From Eutreptiella sp. 'Long Island Sound 2002' (lineage: Eukaryota > Euglenozoa > Euglenophyceae > Eutreptiales > Eutreptiaceae), in contig CAXIWF010000520.1 in NCBI GenBank assembly GCA_964036045.1, positions 33,140 to 97,139 on the forward strand: a stretch of DNA of 64,000 nt, given 5' to 3'. Within the stretch, counting starts at the first letter, position 1. Every line of letters begins with the position of its first letter. The notes beneath the pieces were generated by a model. The model was not told the DNA's origin, did no database searches, and saw nothing but the letters and a program-made list of their open reading frames with translations. The translations under genes were made by a program, and so were the position numbers. Positions 36,430 through 46,887 of the stretch are shown piece by piece.

Positions 36430-37443
36430 GATCATCGTGCCACCACGTGCATCCTAGAGGGACCCGGCCCCGCCCCTCACGGCACGTACACTGATGGCAG
36501 TCGCATCGGTTTCCCACCCGCCTCTTGCGCCTCAACCGTCTTGCCCGATGGCAGAATTGCCCTTTGTAGAGTGCCGGCTAACCCCAACTCCTTTAAGGCT
36601 GAAGTCGTCGGAGTGCTCGTAGGATCGAGCCTGCCCCCCCCCCCCCCCCCCGGAACAACCCTCCGACTCGACTGCAAGGGCGCTATCGCGTCCACCATAG
36701 GATCCAAACAACCCATCCGCCACGCCCGCTGGGTCCTACATGCACGTGCGTCCCTTCTCCAAAAAAACCAGCACATTGAGTGGGTCGAGGGACACACGGG
36801 TCACACACAGCAAGAACGGTCTGACGAGTACGCCAAATATAGGGCGATGTTGCCTCGACCTCCACCAGAAGTTCCCTCATCCCCCTGGGACATTGTTCGG
36901 CACGGCGAGATCGTGTTGCCACCTCACAAAGTCTGGACACACGACTTGATCCCAAAACACACACACGAACACATACACCCCTCCTCATGGACCCCCATGC
37001 GGCAGAGGCGCTTGGCATGGCATAAATGGCTACTAGGCCTCCAATCCCGCCAAGGGTTCAGCCACAATGGCACGTTTTGGAGGGATGGCGCCCCCGCGCA
37101 TCCCTGCCCCCACTGCCACACCCGACACAACCTCAGTGTACACGGTGTCTTGGTGCATTGTGACCCCTCTCATCCCCTCGTCCAAGCATGGCTGTCATCT
37201 TGGCCCCAACCCTCACTCATTATTCGGTGGCGCGGGTCTGCCTTACACAGAGATCTCTGCGTCGCAGGTCGCCTGGCGGTGCCAGGGGCTCTTTACCGGA
37301 CCCTAGCGACCGCTATGGGAGGCACGCGTGCGGCCCGACGCACCATTGGGATGTACCAAAACAAGGTGATAGATGCAGTGACCGGCGTCCTTGCTGACAG
37401 CGTGCCTGCCCAGTCCGAAAAAAAGAAACCCCTACTGCCCTGA
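36430..37443 (+). pseudogene. Non-LTR retrotransposon remnant: RNase H and C-terminal region
   Basis: The open frame runs from just after the stop at 36427-36429 to the TGA at 37441. It begins inside an RNase H domain: TYTDGSRIG (first catalytic Asp), an FKAEVVGV segment (Glu), LDCKGAIAS (Asp) and WVEGHTGHTQQERSDEYAK (the His and final Asp region). It continues into a Trp/His-rich C-terminus with CPHCHTRHNLSVHG and LVHC, a zinc-knuckle-like cluster common at the end of LINE ORF2. No reverse transcriptase or endonuclease is seen upstream, so it is 5'-truncated, as LINE copies often are. A 16-nt C run encodes a PPPPPP stretch inside the RNase H domain (about 36633-36650) and may be a slippage insertion. 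Confidence 0.7.
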
Positions 37444-37937
37444 CGATTGGCATATCACTTCTGTTCCTGTGTAGCCAACCCCCTGAATACTGCCCACCCG
37501 TGCCTCACTCCTCACAGAAACGCCAACCCCATAGCAGAGTGCACGAGCAGTTCGTCTAATCTAAGTGGATGCTTGCCATCACGGCCTTGCCCATATACAG
37601 GACTTGGTACTTACTGCTTCCCTCACACAACAATTCCGTTTCTGCCTATACCTTGCCCTTGAAATGCGCGTCGTGGTGTACCGACCATCAGCTGCATTCA
37701 GCATAGCCCTCATGATAGTGCCACCCCTCATATGTCTGCCCTCCCCCCCTTGGTACCTACCGTTTTCTATTTTCTAGTTTGAATCCGACCACCGCCGGGT
37801 CGGCCCATCCTGTGCCGTGCCAACCGCTCAGCCAGGATGTGGACATCATTCCCCGCCCCTTGTACCTGTCCATGGCTGACTTCTGCACGGTGCGCCCATA
37901 CCCACCGACGACTCCGGTCCCCTCGGGGCCGAGACAG

Positions 37938-38032
37938 AGGGGGTCTGGGACCCAATAGTTTGTGTACCAAAAAAGGCCGACCAGATTTTCCCAATGGGAA
38001 ATTTCGTTTTTTCCCCACTATAGTCACTTTGG
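37938..38032 (-). repeat. Dispersed repeat, inverted partner of 21869-21966
   Basis: Reads GGGGGTCTGGGACCCA at its left end and CACTTTGG at its right. Its reverse complement aligns end to end with 21869-21966. Confidence 0.7.
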
Positions 38033-38744
38033 TGTCGAGTGTGGGGAGGGGGGTCCAGGGGATGGGGGGGACCCCCCCTTCCTCCTACGGTGTACGGCCG
38101 TTCTAATACATCACTGCCATACATCTCCGAAAAGCCCTTTTCGGGGGCTTTCTGAATATACCCCACATGCCCACACCTCCGGGACACTCAGTGGGCACAA
38201 ATGAGGCAACAAGGGCACCGACCTCGAACGCCCTCCGTGTTGGCATCAACCCGGCTGGCCCCGAGAGATCTGCACACACACATGTAGTGTGTGTGTGTGC
38301 GCGCGCGTGTGTGTGCATGTGTAGTTGTATGGACCACCTGATGCCACGCATCGCTTCGCCACACGGCATCATCTGCACCTTCGGTCTGTCAGCCCTTGCC
38401 ACGCCCTGCCCATCAGTGCGACAGCTGCTGGGCATTGTGTGCGTGTGCGTGTGGGAGTGGAGGTGCCATCCGCGCTGCTTGCCTGAAGGACCCCGTGGTC
38501 TCTGTACTTCGGGTGCCCATGACCAGTGGCCTCCAGCCAAAGGCATGTTTCATTGTGTTCAGTGTGGCCTGACGGGGATTGGGGGGGCGGTCACCACATT
38601 TGCAAGGTGCGCGCGTGTGTGTGTGTCCCTCTTCCTCTTTCTGCAGCTGCTTGGGATTGTGGTGCGGTACGCTACGCTATGTTGTGGTCCTTACATGTCT
38701 CATCGCCCGTGCACGTGTGCTCTGCGCCCGGCGGACATTGGGCT

Positions 38745-38880
38745 GCGCACACCCTTCCAACTCTTCAACAGACCGAAAGACGTGTAGGACTGCCCGGCCG
38801 CCCTGGAGTTGTTGTCTCCGACCGCTTGTCTTGTGCGGTTGCTTTGTTTTGTTCTTGCAGTCCCCATCGCTCCCACGTGC
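38745..38880 (+). repeat. Dispersed repeat of the GACCGAA family, copy 2
   Basis: Shares CTCTTCA.CAGACCGAAAGAC with 39035 onward and a CCGCTTGTCTTGTGCGGTT block with copies 1 and 3. Here the downstream simple repeat is degraded to GTGCACGTGTGGGTGG. Confidence 0.55.
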
Positions 38881-39034
38881 ACGTGTGGGTGGTTGTGTAG
38901 GTGTAGGTGGAGGCACCCAACACGGTAAAACATTATTCACCAGGCGATGACTAGGGCATGGACTCCTCCATTGATTTATTAAGGTCTGGTGAGGGGCAGT
39001 AGCACATTTTGTCTGTGCCCTGCATCTCTGTACT

Positions 39035-39239
<205 letters not shown>

Positions 39240-39723
39240 GGTGGGTGGGTGTGCGTGTGTGGGTGTCGGTGTGTGGGTGGGGGGGGGGGGGTTGTAGGTG
39301 GATGGGTGTGCCAGCCCTGTTACGGTTTCTATTCCGGTTTTCCGTGGATTCCCATGTTCATCCCAATCCGGGGTGGCCGGTGGTGGTTGCGGGACACGGC
39401 AGTCGACGCAAAAGGCGGGCCAATGTGGGGTACGGAAGAACAGCTGACCCATAACACATGCTGAGAGTCATCCACTTGTCTTCTTAACGTAAAGGGAGGG
39501 TGCAGGCATGAATCCGGACCCCATTCGTGGAACAGCAGAAACCCATTGTTTGCTGCGCTGCCCTGAGGCATTACCGCGAGGGACTGCAGGTGGGAGCTGC
39601 CGACCACCTCGTTTTGCTGCAAGGGGCGTCGTGCTCTCCCTGACAATGTCTTTGTTTGACGCTGCACATGATGCGACCTGTACACTTGGGCTGCTTTGAT
39701 ACAGTGCCTGTTTGTCGCGTATA

Positions 39724-39725
<2 letters not shown>

Positions 39726-39801
<76 letters not shown>
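39726..39801. repeat. (GT)n microsatellite
   Basis: About 76 nt of uninterrupted GT, followed by G-rich and then C-rich tracts (39803-39895). The segment GTTGGCGTCC...GTCGCCCCCCC of the minus strand resembles 51943-51985. Confidence 0.95.
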
Positions 39802-39802
<1 letters not shown>

Positions 39803-40344
39803 AGGGGGGGAGGGGGGGCGACTCCGCGGATCCTAGGACGCCAACCACCCCTGCCCCCCCCCCCCCCCCCTAGGGGCCCGGGGGGCGGCCGGGCCCGGTC
39901 CTTGTATGCGACCCGGGTTTTGAGAGATAGTGGGCTGGGGACATGGCACCAACGGCGCCCCCCTTTTTTCCGCCTGGCGCCAACGGCGCCCCCTTTTCTA
40001 GTGTGAGCGCCAGATTTCGCAAGACGAGGCGCTATACAAATGTTGTTTGTTGCCCAGACATGTTAAATGCAATCGTCAGCCCGCGGACAAGGGGCCCCTG
40101 GCGCGGGATGCTGCCACCCACATTGAGCATTGTGTCCGATCCATCCACTCCTCAAGCGGAGCTGCTAGCCTTGCTAGCGGTGCCCCACTCAGCAATGAGT
40201 GTGGGCGCAGCGTGGAACCACGTGGCCACCAGCGTTTGGTGGCCCGTTGTGGAAACCCGGGAGTGGAATCGCGGTACACAATGTGAAATGTGGGGTGTTC
40301 CACTTGTTTGTTTGTTTCACAACCCCGTATTGGTTAGTATTGTT

Positions 40345-40470
40345 GCGCCCCTTGATTTGGGGTTAGGGATTCACAATCCACGCTTTGTTGCGGGGCCCCT
40401 TGAGGTGGGGTTAGGGACTCGCAATTCACGCTTTTTTGCGTGGCCCCTCGAGTTGGGGTTAGGGACTCAT
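40345..40470 (+). repeat. ~46-bp tandem repeat, three copies
   Basis: Units GCCCCTTGA...GGGGTTAGGGA.TC.CAAT.CACGCTTT start near 40345, 40391 and 40437. Each contains GGGGTTAGGGA. They lie inside a 209-codon open frame (39943-40572) that I do not regard as a gene. Confidence 0.8.
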
Positions 40471-40609
40471 GCGACGTTTTTCCGCGTTTTTTTAGGCAAG
40501 TGCTCCATGGGGCGGTTCCCCTTGCAAAATCTTTCAAAGGCCAGCATGGTGCCCAAACCCAAACCTGTGTGAGCCGAAACCTAAACCAAAACACATGCAG
40601 TCGCCGCAG

Positions 40610-40817
40610 AGCGATGGGAGTAGGCACCCAGGAAAGCATTCGCTGCAGTGCGACGGCAACGACCTCTGGGGCTGAGCGATCTCGTCCTCTTAACAGCGTT
40701 GGGAAGCGCAACAAGAAGAGGCGGGACGAAGCCCAACGTGAGCTTCATTCGAAGCGCGCCCGCCGAGACTCCTCCTCCTCCTCCTCCTCAGAGGGGGGTC
40801 TTTTCAAGGACCTCTAA
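40610..40817 (+). CDS. Possible 3'-terminal exon, basic and Ser-rich tail
   Basis: After a TCGCCGCAG acceptor the frame encodes a basic stretch KRNKKRRDEAQRELHSKR, then RARRDSSSSSSSEGGLFKDL, and ends at a TAA-type stop at 40815-40817. This style resembles nuclear proteins and the tail at 25021-25112. There is no upstream partner exon I can defend, so it may be a relic or chance. Confidence 0.2.
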
Positions 40818-40879
40818 GCGGAAGTCCATCCATTTCTTCTTTTAACCCCCAACTCTAACCAAGCCTCAGGAATTTTTCT

Positions 40880-41220
40880 CACAAACTAACCGGGGGGCGG
40901 GGGGGGGGAACAAGGGCGGAGGGGGAAGGGGGGAGGGGGGAGGGGGGCAACACGGCGACCCTTAAGACTTTCTTCTCGGCAATGACGAGAAAGCGCTATC
41001 ATCGCATACATACCTCCGTACCCCCAACCCCCCAGACACACACCCCCCAGGAGGTATGCATGTGGTAGTAGTGGGTCGGGCGCAAGCCCCCCCACCTTGG
41101 GAAACCCCCCCCCACGGCCAAAATCCCCCCCCTACACCCCCCAGCTGACCCCCCCAAGAACTACCCCCTGCCCCCCCCCCCCCCCGAGTTTTGACAGATA
41201 GCTGGGGGGTGGGTCGCATC
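40880..41220. other. G/C-homopolymer-rich spacer
   Basis: Runs of G (40891-40950) and of C (41090-41190) dominate. No gene is seen. The following segment (41225-41275) resembles 51905-51985 (GGGGCCT.CGGCCA..A.TTAGTTG). Confidence 0.5.
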
Positions 41221-41419
41221 AGGACCGGTTGTAGTCGCCCCCCCGTGCCTAGGGGCCTTCGGCCAACAATTAGTTGCCAAAGGTGTCGCCCTCAGGGGTC
41301 CATGGGCGCCTAAGGCACCCGATGCTCCATGAACACCAAGGGTGCCCTAAGGAAAATTCTATTGCCTTCGGCAAGTCCACCTCACAGAGATTCTACCCCA
41401 AGCCACACACACCCTAAAT

Positions 41420-42560
41420 AGGGTAAAAACTACATAAATACGGCCTAAAAAATGCTTTACATACCTTGGATGGTCATTCTAAGTGGTGACAATATCAAAA
41501 AAACAAGTTTCGAAAACTTCGATTTTTGAGCTGCCCAGGTTGAAAAGCTGCATAAGCAGGTTGTGTATCAATCCCTTGGGAGACCCCCCCCCCTAGGACC
41601 TAATACCCAAATAGGATGAAAAACACGCAAATACAGCCTAAAACATGCTTTACATACCTTGGATGGTCATTTCAAGTGGTGACAATATCAAAAAAACAAG
41701 TTTCAAAAACTTCGATTTTTGAGCTGCCCAGGTTGAAAAACTGCATAAGCAGGTTGTGTACCAATCCCTTGGGAGACACCCCCCCCCCCCGGGACCTAAT
41801 ACCCAAATAGGGTGAAATATACGTAAATACGGCCTAAAACATGCTTTACATACCTTGGATGGTCATTTTACGTGATGACAATATCAAAAAAACAAGTTTC
41901 AAAAACTTCGATTTTTGAGCTGCCCAGGTTGAAAAACTGCATAAGCAGGTTGTGTACCAATCCCTTGGGAGACACCCCCCCCCCCCCGGGACCTAATACC
42001 CAAATAGGGTGAAATATACGTAAATACGGCCTAAAACATGCTTTACATACCTTGGATGGTCATTTTAGGTGATCACAATATCATAAAAACCAGTTTTGAA
42101 AACTTCATTTTTGAGCTGCCCGGGGTGAAAAGCTGCATAAGCACGTTGTGTACCAATCCCTTGGGAGCCCCCCCCCCCCCCCTCCCCCCCGGACCTAATA
42201 CCCAAATAGGGGGAAAAACATGTAGATACGGCCTAAAACATGCTTTACATAACTTGGATGGTCATTTTACGTGATGACAATATCAAAAAAACAAGTTTCG
42301 AAAACTTCGATTTTTGAGCTGCCCAGAGTGAAAAACTGCATAAGCAGGTTGTGTACCAATCCCTTGGGACACCCCCCCCCCCCGCCTGGGACGTAATACC
42401 CAAATAGGATGAAATATACGTAAATACGGCCTAAAACATGCTTTACATACCTTGGATGGTCATTTTGGGTGATCACAATATCATAAAAACAAGTTTCGAA
42501 AACTTCGATTTTTGAGCTGCCCGGGGTGAAAAATTGCACAAGCAGGTTGTGTACTGGCCC
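41420..42560 (-). repeat. ~197-bp satellite, six copies, minus orientation
   Basis: ATACCTTGGA or its variant starts near 41461, 41654, 41850, 42047, 42249 and 42447, giving periods of 193-202 bp. Each unit has CAAGTTT.GAAAACTTCGA, TTTTTGAGCTGCCC, GCATAAGCAGGTTGTGTA, a C run of 8-15, TACCCAAATAGG and TAAAACATGCTTTACAT. The reverse complement matches the 26926-27715 satellite block for block. Confidence 0.92.
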
Positions 42561-43299
42561 ATTCACTAGGCCATTATTGGTGGAAACAGTCATTTCGCGT
42601 CTTTGGCACGGGTTGTGAACGGCCCTAGGCAAGGCTAGAGACTGCAAAAAAACGTCCTTCCGTATCCTAGTAGGCATATACTGTCACAACATCCCCACTC
42701 ACACCCCTCGGAGTGGGTAGCACGCGGTCACCGAGGTTGCCAAAACCACCAACATACCAAAAATGGCTGAAAAGGGCATAAACTGCATAAGCGCTCGTCC
42801 CACTCCGCCCCATACAAACCCCATAGAGTCGGGACCCGGAAACACTTTTTCGGCTCAAAATCGAAAAAAACCAAAAGATTCATGATTTTCGACCCAAAAA
42901 AGGGGGGGGGTCATTTTTTTCGACATTTTTGACCCCCCCCCCCACCCCCACCCCCCCCCATCTCCCTCAAAACCTCAAAAAAGTGGGTTTCAAGTGGGGG
43001 GGGTCTGGGGGGGTCCGGACCAAAAACTCATTGGGGGATGCGTTTATTGGACAAAATAATTATTTTACAAGGGGTTAAACTAACAATTCAACCCCTTGGG
43101 GTAGGGTACGCGAATAGGCCCAAAATGGCCAAAATGGGGGGGTATGTGGCGTTTTCCCCATATATACGCCTGCGTGGCTTTGATCTAACAACCTCTGCGA
43201 GGTGATTTTGCCCATTTTGCACCCCAACACTATCCTTAAACCCAACCGGGACTCTAACACCCACCCCCAACCCTCAGCCTACACCTACCCCCCCTCCCT
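42561..43299. other. Spacer without recognised feature
   Basis: The first part may be a decayed end of the satellite. C and G runs lie at 42903-42960. No open frame with coding character is seen. Confidence 0.4.
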
Positions 43300-43863
43300 T
43301 TGCGCAAGCACGGCCTTGTTTAAGCACGAAGACCCCGTGTGACCGTTGTTTTGATGGGTTTTTCTGACCACGGTTTTTATGGTCAGAAATTCATTGTTTC
43401 GTGTTTGTGCGCTGATTGTACAGGGAAAGAAGGGCTGGGTCATGTTTGTGATGGTTCCTCTTGCTCACAACAACATTCTGATTGGTACTGCAACCCAATG
43501 GTAATTGTTTTGCTGTGGTTTTTAGCCATGAAAAATGTTGCTATCGCTGGCTTGGGTGTCAGATACATCCGATCCACTGGTGAGCATGCACCTGCCACCA
43601 TCGTTGGTCCTTCTACGCGGTTGGAAAGGGTTTCTATTCCGTCCCCGTTGATGGGCAGTAAGGACATGAGGACCATGCTGAATTTTGCCTACACGTTGTG
43701 TCCTAGTGCCATGTGTGTGAGTGATGTGCTTGGTGTGGGGTACGGGCAGGTTTTCTGTGTGCAGTGTCTCCTTGTGTTGCGCGTCGCGCGCAAGCACGGG
43801 CTTGTCTAAGCACGGGGACCCCATGTGACCGTTGTTTTTCTGACCTTGGCCGTGCTTGCGCAA
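43300..43863 (+). mobile_element. 564-bp element with 16-bp perfect terminal inverted repeats and an internal ORF
   Basis: TTGCGCAAGCACGGCC at 43300-43315 is exactly inverted at 43848-43863. Inside the ends, a ~50-bp segment (about 43302-43352) is directly repeated at about 43790-43841 (GCAAGCACGG.CTTGT, then TGTGACCGTTGTTTT). Between the direct repeats lies an ORF (43339-43809, 156 codons). Its Cys-rich segment includes CLCADCTGKEG and CSQQHSDWYC, followed by VRYIRSTGEHAPATIVGPS. I do not recognise the protein. The element could be a small or internally deleted DNA transposon. No target duplication is clear because both flanks are C or G runs. Confidence 0.55.
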
Positions 43864-45361
43864 GGGGGGGGGGGTAACCCTACACTTAACCCTAATCAAG
43901 ACTGAATATTGGGACCGAGCTTGTCGGGGAGGGAACATTAGCTATGACTGGTGAGGGACATCAAGAATGATTCACACATTGATGGCTCTTGACAAAGTGA
44001 AATCAGCTTGCAAGTGAACCCCATCACCACGAGGCCCATTTTCAAGGCTTTTTGGACTTCTGAGAGGCCAAAATGCCCCAAAATGGGCTCAAAATGGGCT
44101 CATGTCACCCGTTGGTGCACCCCAAATGGTCTAGGATGAGGTTTGGAAAAATGCGTTTTTGACCCATTTTTGACCCATTTTTGGTCCCAAGAAAGCCCAT
44201 TTTCAAGGCATTTTGGGATTTGCGGAGGACCAAAATGGGCCACCACAAGCTCAAAACGGTCCAAAAACACTTGTTTTAGCGTCGCACATGGTCTTGGATC
44301 ATTTCTGAGAAAAGTCATCTTTTTGCCCCTACTGGACCGTGTTGACCCATTTGGGCACCCACCTGTTTGGGCTTGAGCTTGCAGCTTACTGCAGCCTAGT
44401 GGGCCTAGGTATTGGGGTCTAGGCGTCCGTTTGGGCAATTCTGAGGGGTGGAAACCACAAAAAGTGGGGGGTTGCGGGTGGAGTAGGTGCCCTCGGAATC
44501 GCATTTTGAGCCATGTGGCCAAAGATATGACCTATTCTTGGTTTGTGGCTGTCGGCATTTGGAGCTTCTCGGGGCCTTTTTGGGCCGTTTCCTGGACATA
44601 TCACGGAGTTAGAGGGCCGCAAAGAGCTCATTGACACGGGGGAGTCAAGCGGAGTGTACCCACCGTTTCCCTTCGTTTGGCCGTTTTGAATGTGTTCCAG
44701 GGCTTTTTTGGCCCAAAAATGGCTGTTTTTGGCCCTAAACTGCAGTTTTTGAAACTGAGGTCCGCCACTTGCGAATCCCGTTCCCGGCCGCCACCGTTGA
44801 GTTTCGTGCTCAAACTTTGTGTGATTGTACTTCACACCCATAGGTATCATCCACCAAAAATTTCAACCAAATCCAAAGCACCACGACAGAATTCTGATTT
44901 TTAGCCATTTCGCGCGTGCCGCTGCTTGCTTGCTTGCTGCTGCTTGCTGCTGCTGCTAAACCTGGTAGGTCCACCCTAGACACTAAAAAGGGTTATAAAA
45001 CCAAGACTGGTTCCACCAGCTCGGTGACCCTAACCCTAGCCCTAACCCTAGCCCTGGCTCTCACCCTAGGCTAGGGTCAGACTGAGTGTTGGGGTCCAAA
45101 ATGGAGAGCAATGATGTGGCAAAAGCAGCCATGAACGAAATTGGGGGGATCTTGTTCAGCCCAATCAACATGGCTGGCATGGCCAAACCAACTGGCTGCA
45201 AAGGTTAGGGTTAGGTTTATGGTGATGCTATGGTTAGAGGGAGGGCAAGGGGAGGTAAGGGGAGCCTGTGCCCCCCCCCCCCCCCCAACACCCCAAATCG
45301 CCCCACCACCCGGAGCCCCCCCCCCCATCGCCCCTCCTAGGGGGCGCCTCAAGCGCAGTGC
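43864..45361. other. Spacer with diverged repeats and telomere-like sequence
   Basis: 44030-44290 contains a diverged duplication (GCCCATTTTCAAGGC near 44035 and 44195) rich in CCAAAATGGGC. A CTGCTTGCTTGCTG-type microsatellite lies at about 44922-44957. CCCTAACCCTAGCCCTAA occurs at about 45029-45055, and GGTTAGGGTTAGG at about 45204. Minus-strand open frames here lack coding features I can name. Confidence 0.45.
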
Positions 45362-45374
45362 GCGCGCAGTGCAA
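45362..45374 (+). repeat. 13-bp direct repeat, left copy
   Basis: GCGCGCAGTGCAA, identical to 51856-51868. The pair encloses both the Harbinger-like fragment and the inserted transposon. It may be a target duplication of the outer element or chance in GC-rich DNA. Confidence 0.5.
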
Positions 45375-45535
45375 CTATTTGGGCGTCTGGCCGTACTAGA
45401 GACCCATACTTTGAGATACTAGGGGCCCCTCGGGGCATCATGGTGACCCGTAGCGGAGGTTTTGAGTTCTGATTTTGTCCCCCTTTGTTGGGGACCCCCG
45501 AGAATGCAGGGGTGATGTAGTATTTCCGCCCTCTT

Positions 45536-45955
45536 TTGGGCCCCAACCTTCCGGTGCTATTCAGGAAACCGGGACAATCTTTGAATCCACGCTTGAACAA
45601 ACAAACGGGAGACAACATCCTAGAGATGTTGCTCCATGTGCATGAGAAAAGCACCGGAGCTCACCCTCTTGACCCGCAAAAAGATGGTGTTCAGTGGTGG
45701 ATTAAGCGTTGTGGTGGAACTCGGTCCCTAAGGACGCAAATCAGTTATATGGGTATTGATGCCCACTCTGCCGAGGAGTTTTGGCTAAAGTATGGGCATG
45801 ATGATTTACTTCCACGCGAACATTTGTTCCGCTTCTTTTTCTTCCTCAAGCACACTCCACCTCAAAGGTGTGCTCATCTCCTCTCTGGAGCAACAGGGTG
45901 CTCTGAGGAGGCTTGGTGGGCAAGTGTGCATCGTGTTCGTTCTTACTATGAATGA
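45536..45955 (+). pseudogene. PIF/Harbinger-like transposase fragment interrupted by the 5.8-kb element
   Basis: An open frame of 139 codons contains FWLKYGHDDLLPREHLFRFFFF, then FLKHTPPQRC and TGCSEEAWWASVHRV. This is the N-terminal helix-turn-helix pattern (FLK.YPT...A..FG.SE.T...W...) seen before the DDE core in Harbinger/DDE_Tnp_4 proteins. It stops at a TGA formed in the target site right where the transposon at 45956 begins. The right flank (51753-51843) is open in another frame for about 30 codons. No catalytic core is present. Confidence 0.45.
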
Positions 45956-45979
45956 CTTAGACGAACCAAGTGTCCACCC
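45956..45979 (+). repeat. Left terminal inverted repeat of the transposon
   Basis: Begins CTTAGACGAACCAAG and ends CCACCC. The preceding five bases, AATGA, are the target duplication. Confidence 0.85.
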
Positions 45980-46357
45980 AAAATGGGCCCCTGTCACCGG
46001 AAAGTGGACCAAAAAAGGGACGTGTCACACGGTGCGAAAAACACGGTTAAAGAACATGAAGCCAAACCCGGGAAAGAAGAAATGTCCTAAAAAGACAGTG
46101 GTTGTGCAAGTACATGAGCAGTTGTGTACCACCGTGTTACCACGCGCATGCATATATGCACTTCAGTGTGTTTCATTTGAATTGCTGCATGTTGTTTGTT
46201 GTTCGAATAGCAAAGAGACGCAGGGAAGTTCACAATGTAGGCAGGAAGTCTCATGTATCGAAACTTCGGTTGCAAGATTAGCTACATCAAACTGTTTGTC
46301 CACCCGACTCCTGATAGTCTGTGTATGTGAAAATTAGAATGAAAAAGCAATGATGCT

Positions 46358-46800
46358 ATCGAAATTTCGATTGTCGAAGCTACGTGACAATTTGCCTTGC
46401 ATGGATCAATCGAAATTTCGATTGGAAGTCTTTAACGACATTCAGAGAGCAAACCATCAAAATCCTTCACGAAGGTTTACCGGAACATAGTTGTACTACA
46501 GTAGTATATGAATTTTAAATTACAACGTTGTAGAAAAATAAAGGTAAAAGAAATAAGAGGTAAAATAAATCAAACACATATGAATGTTTTATCCGATACA
46601 CAATCGATTTATTTCTAAAACCAATCGAAATTTCGATAGGAGCATCTCGAATCAAAATTTTGATAGGAGCATTCGACAGAAAAGGAATTCAATTCCTATC
46701 GAAATTTCGATAGGAACGTCCAATCGAAATTTAGATAGCCGCTAAAGAAATAACTACCCTGTAAAGCATAGGCTGTTTAAACTGCAATCGAATTTTCGAT
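46358..46800. promoter_or_regulatory. Left subterminal cluster of ATCGAAATTTCGAT palindromes
   Basis: Perfect cores lie at 46358-46371, 46409-46422, 46624-46637 and 46698-46711. Degenerate ones are at 46651-46664, 46723-46736 and 46787-46800. The copy at 46698 extends to a 24-bp perfect palindrome, the one at 46409 to 18 bp. The cluster ends 88 bp before the first ORF, where transposase-binding or promoter sites would be expected. The core GAA-NN-TTC arrangement also resembles a two-unit heat-shock element. Confidence 0.7.
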
Positions 46801-46887
46801 AGTGACAGTCTGACAGAGTCCAAAGATTTTAAATGCTAGACTATTTGTTGTCTTCTATTTCATGTACGAGTTCCATGTACGCCAAAG

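Larger units (their letters stand above)
37444..39034. other. Spacer with dispersed repeats
   Basis: It contains the inverted arm 37938-38032, a GT/GC microsatellite (about 38283-38320) and a copy of the GT-associated repeat (38745-38880). Its relative of the 30418-30528 segment lies at 38885-38998. No gene is supported. Confidence 0.5.

Noticed and set aside
39943-40572. 209-codon plus-strand ORF
   Set aside because: It spans a GCGCTATACAAATG-type dispersed fragment and a 46-bp tandem repeat. The apparent 15-residue peptide repeat follows from the DNA repeat.
44100-44850. Minus-strand ORFs in the CCAAAATGGGC-rich region
   Set aside because: They overlap each other in different frames, show no domain, and lie in diverged repeat sequence.
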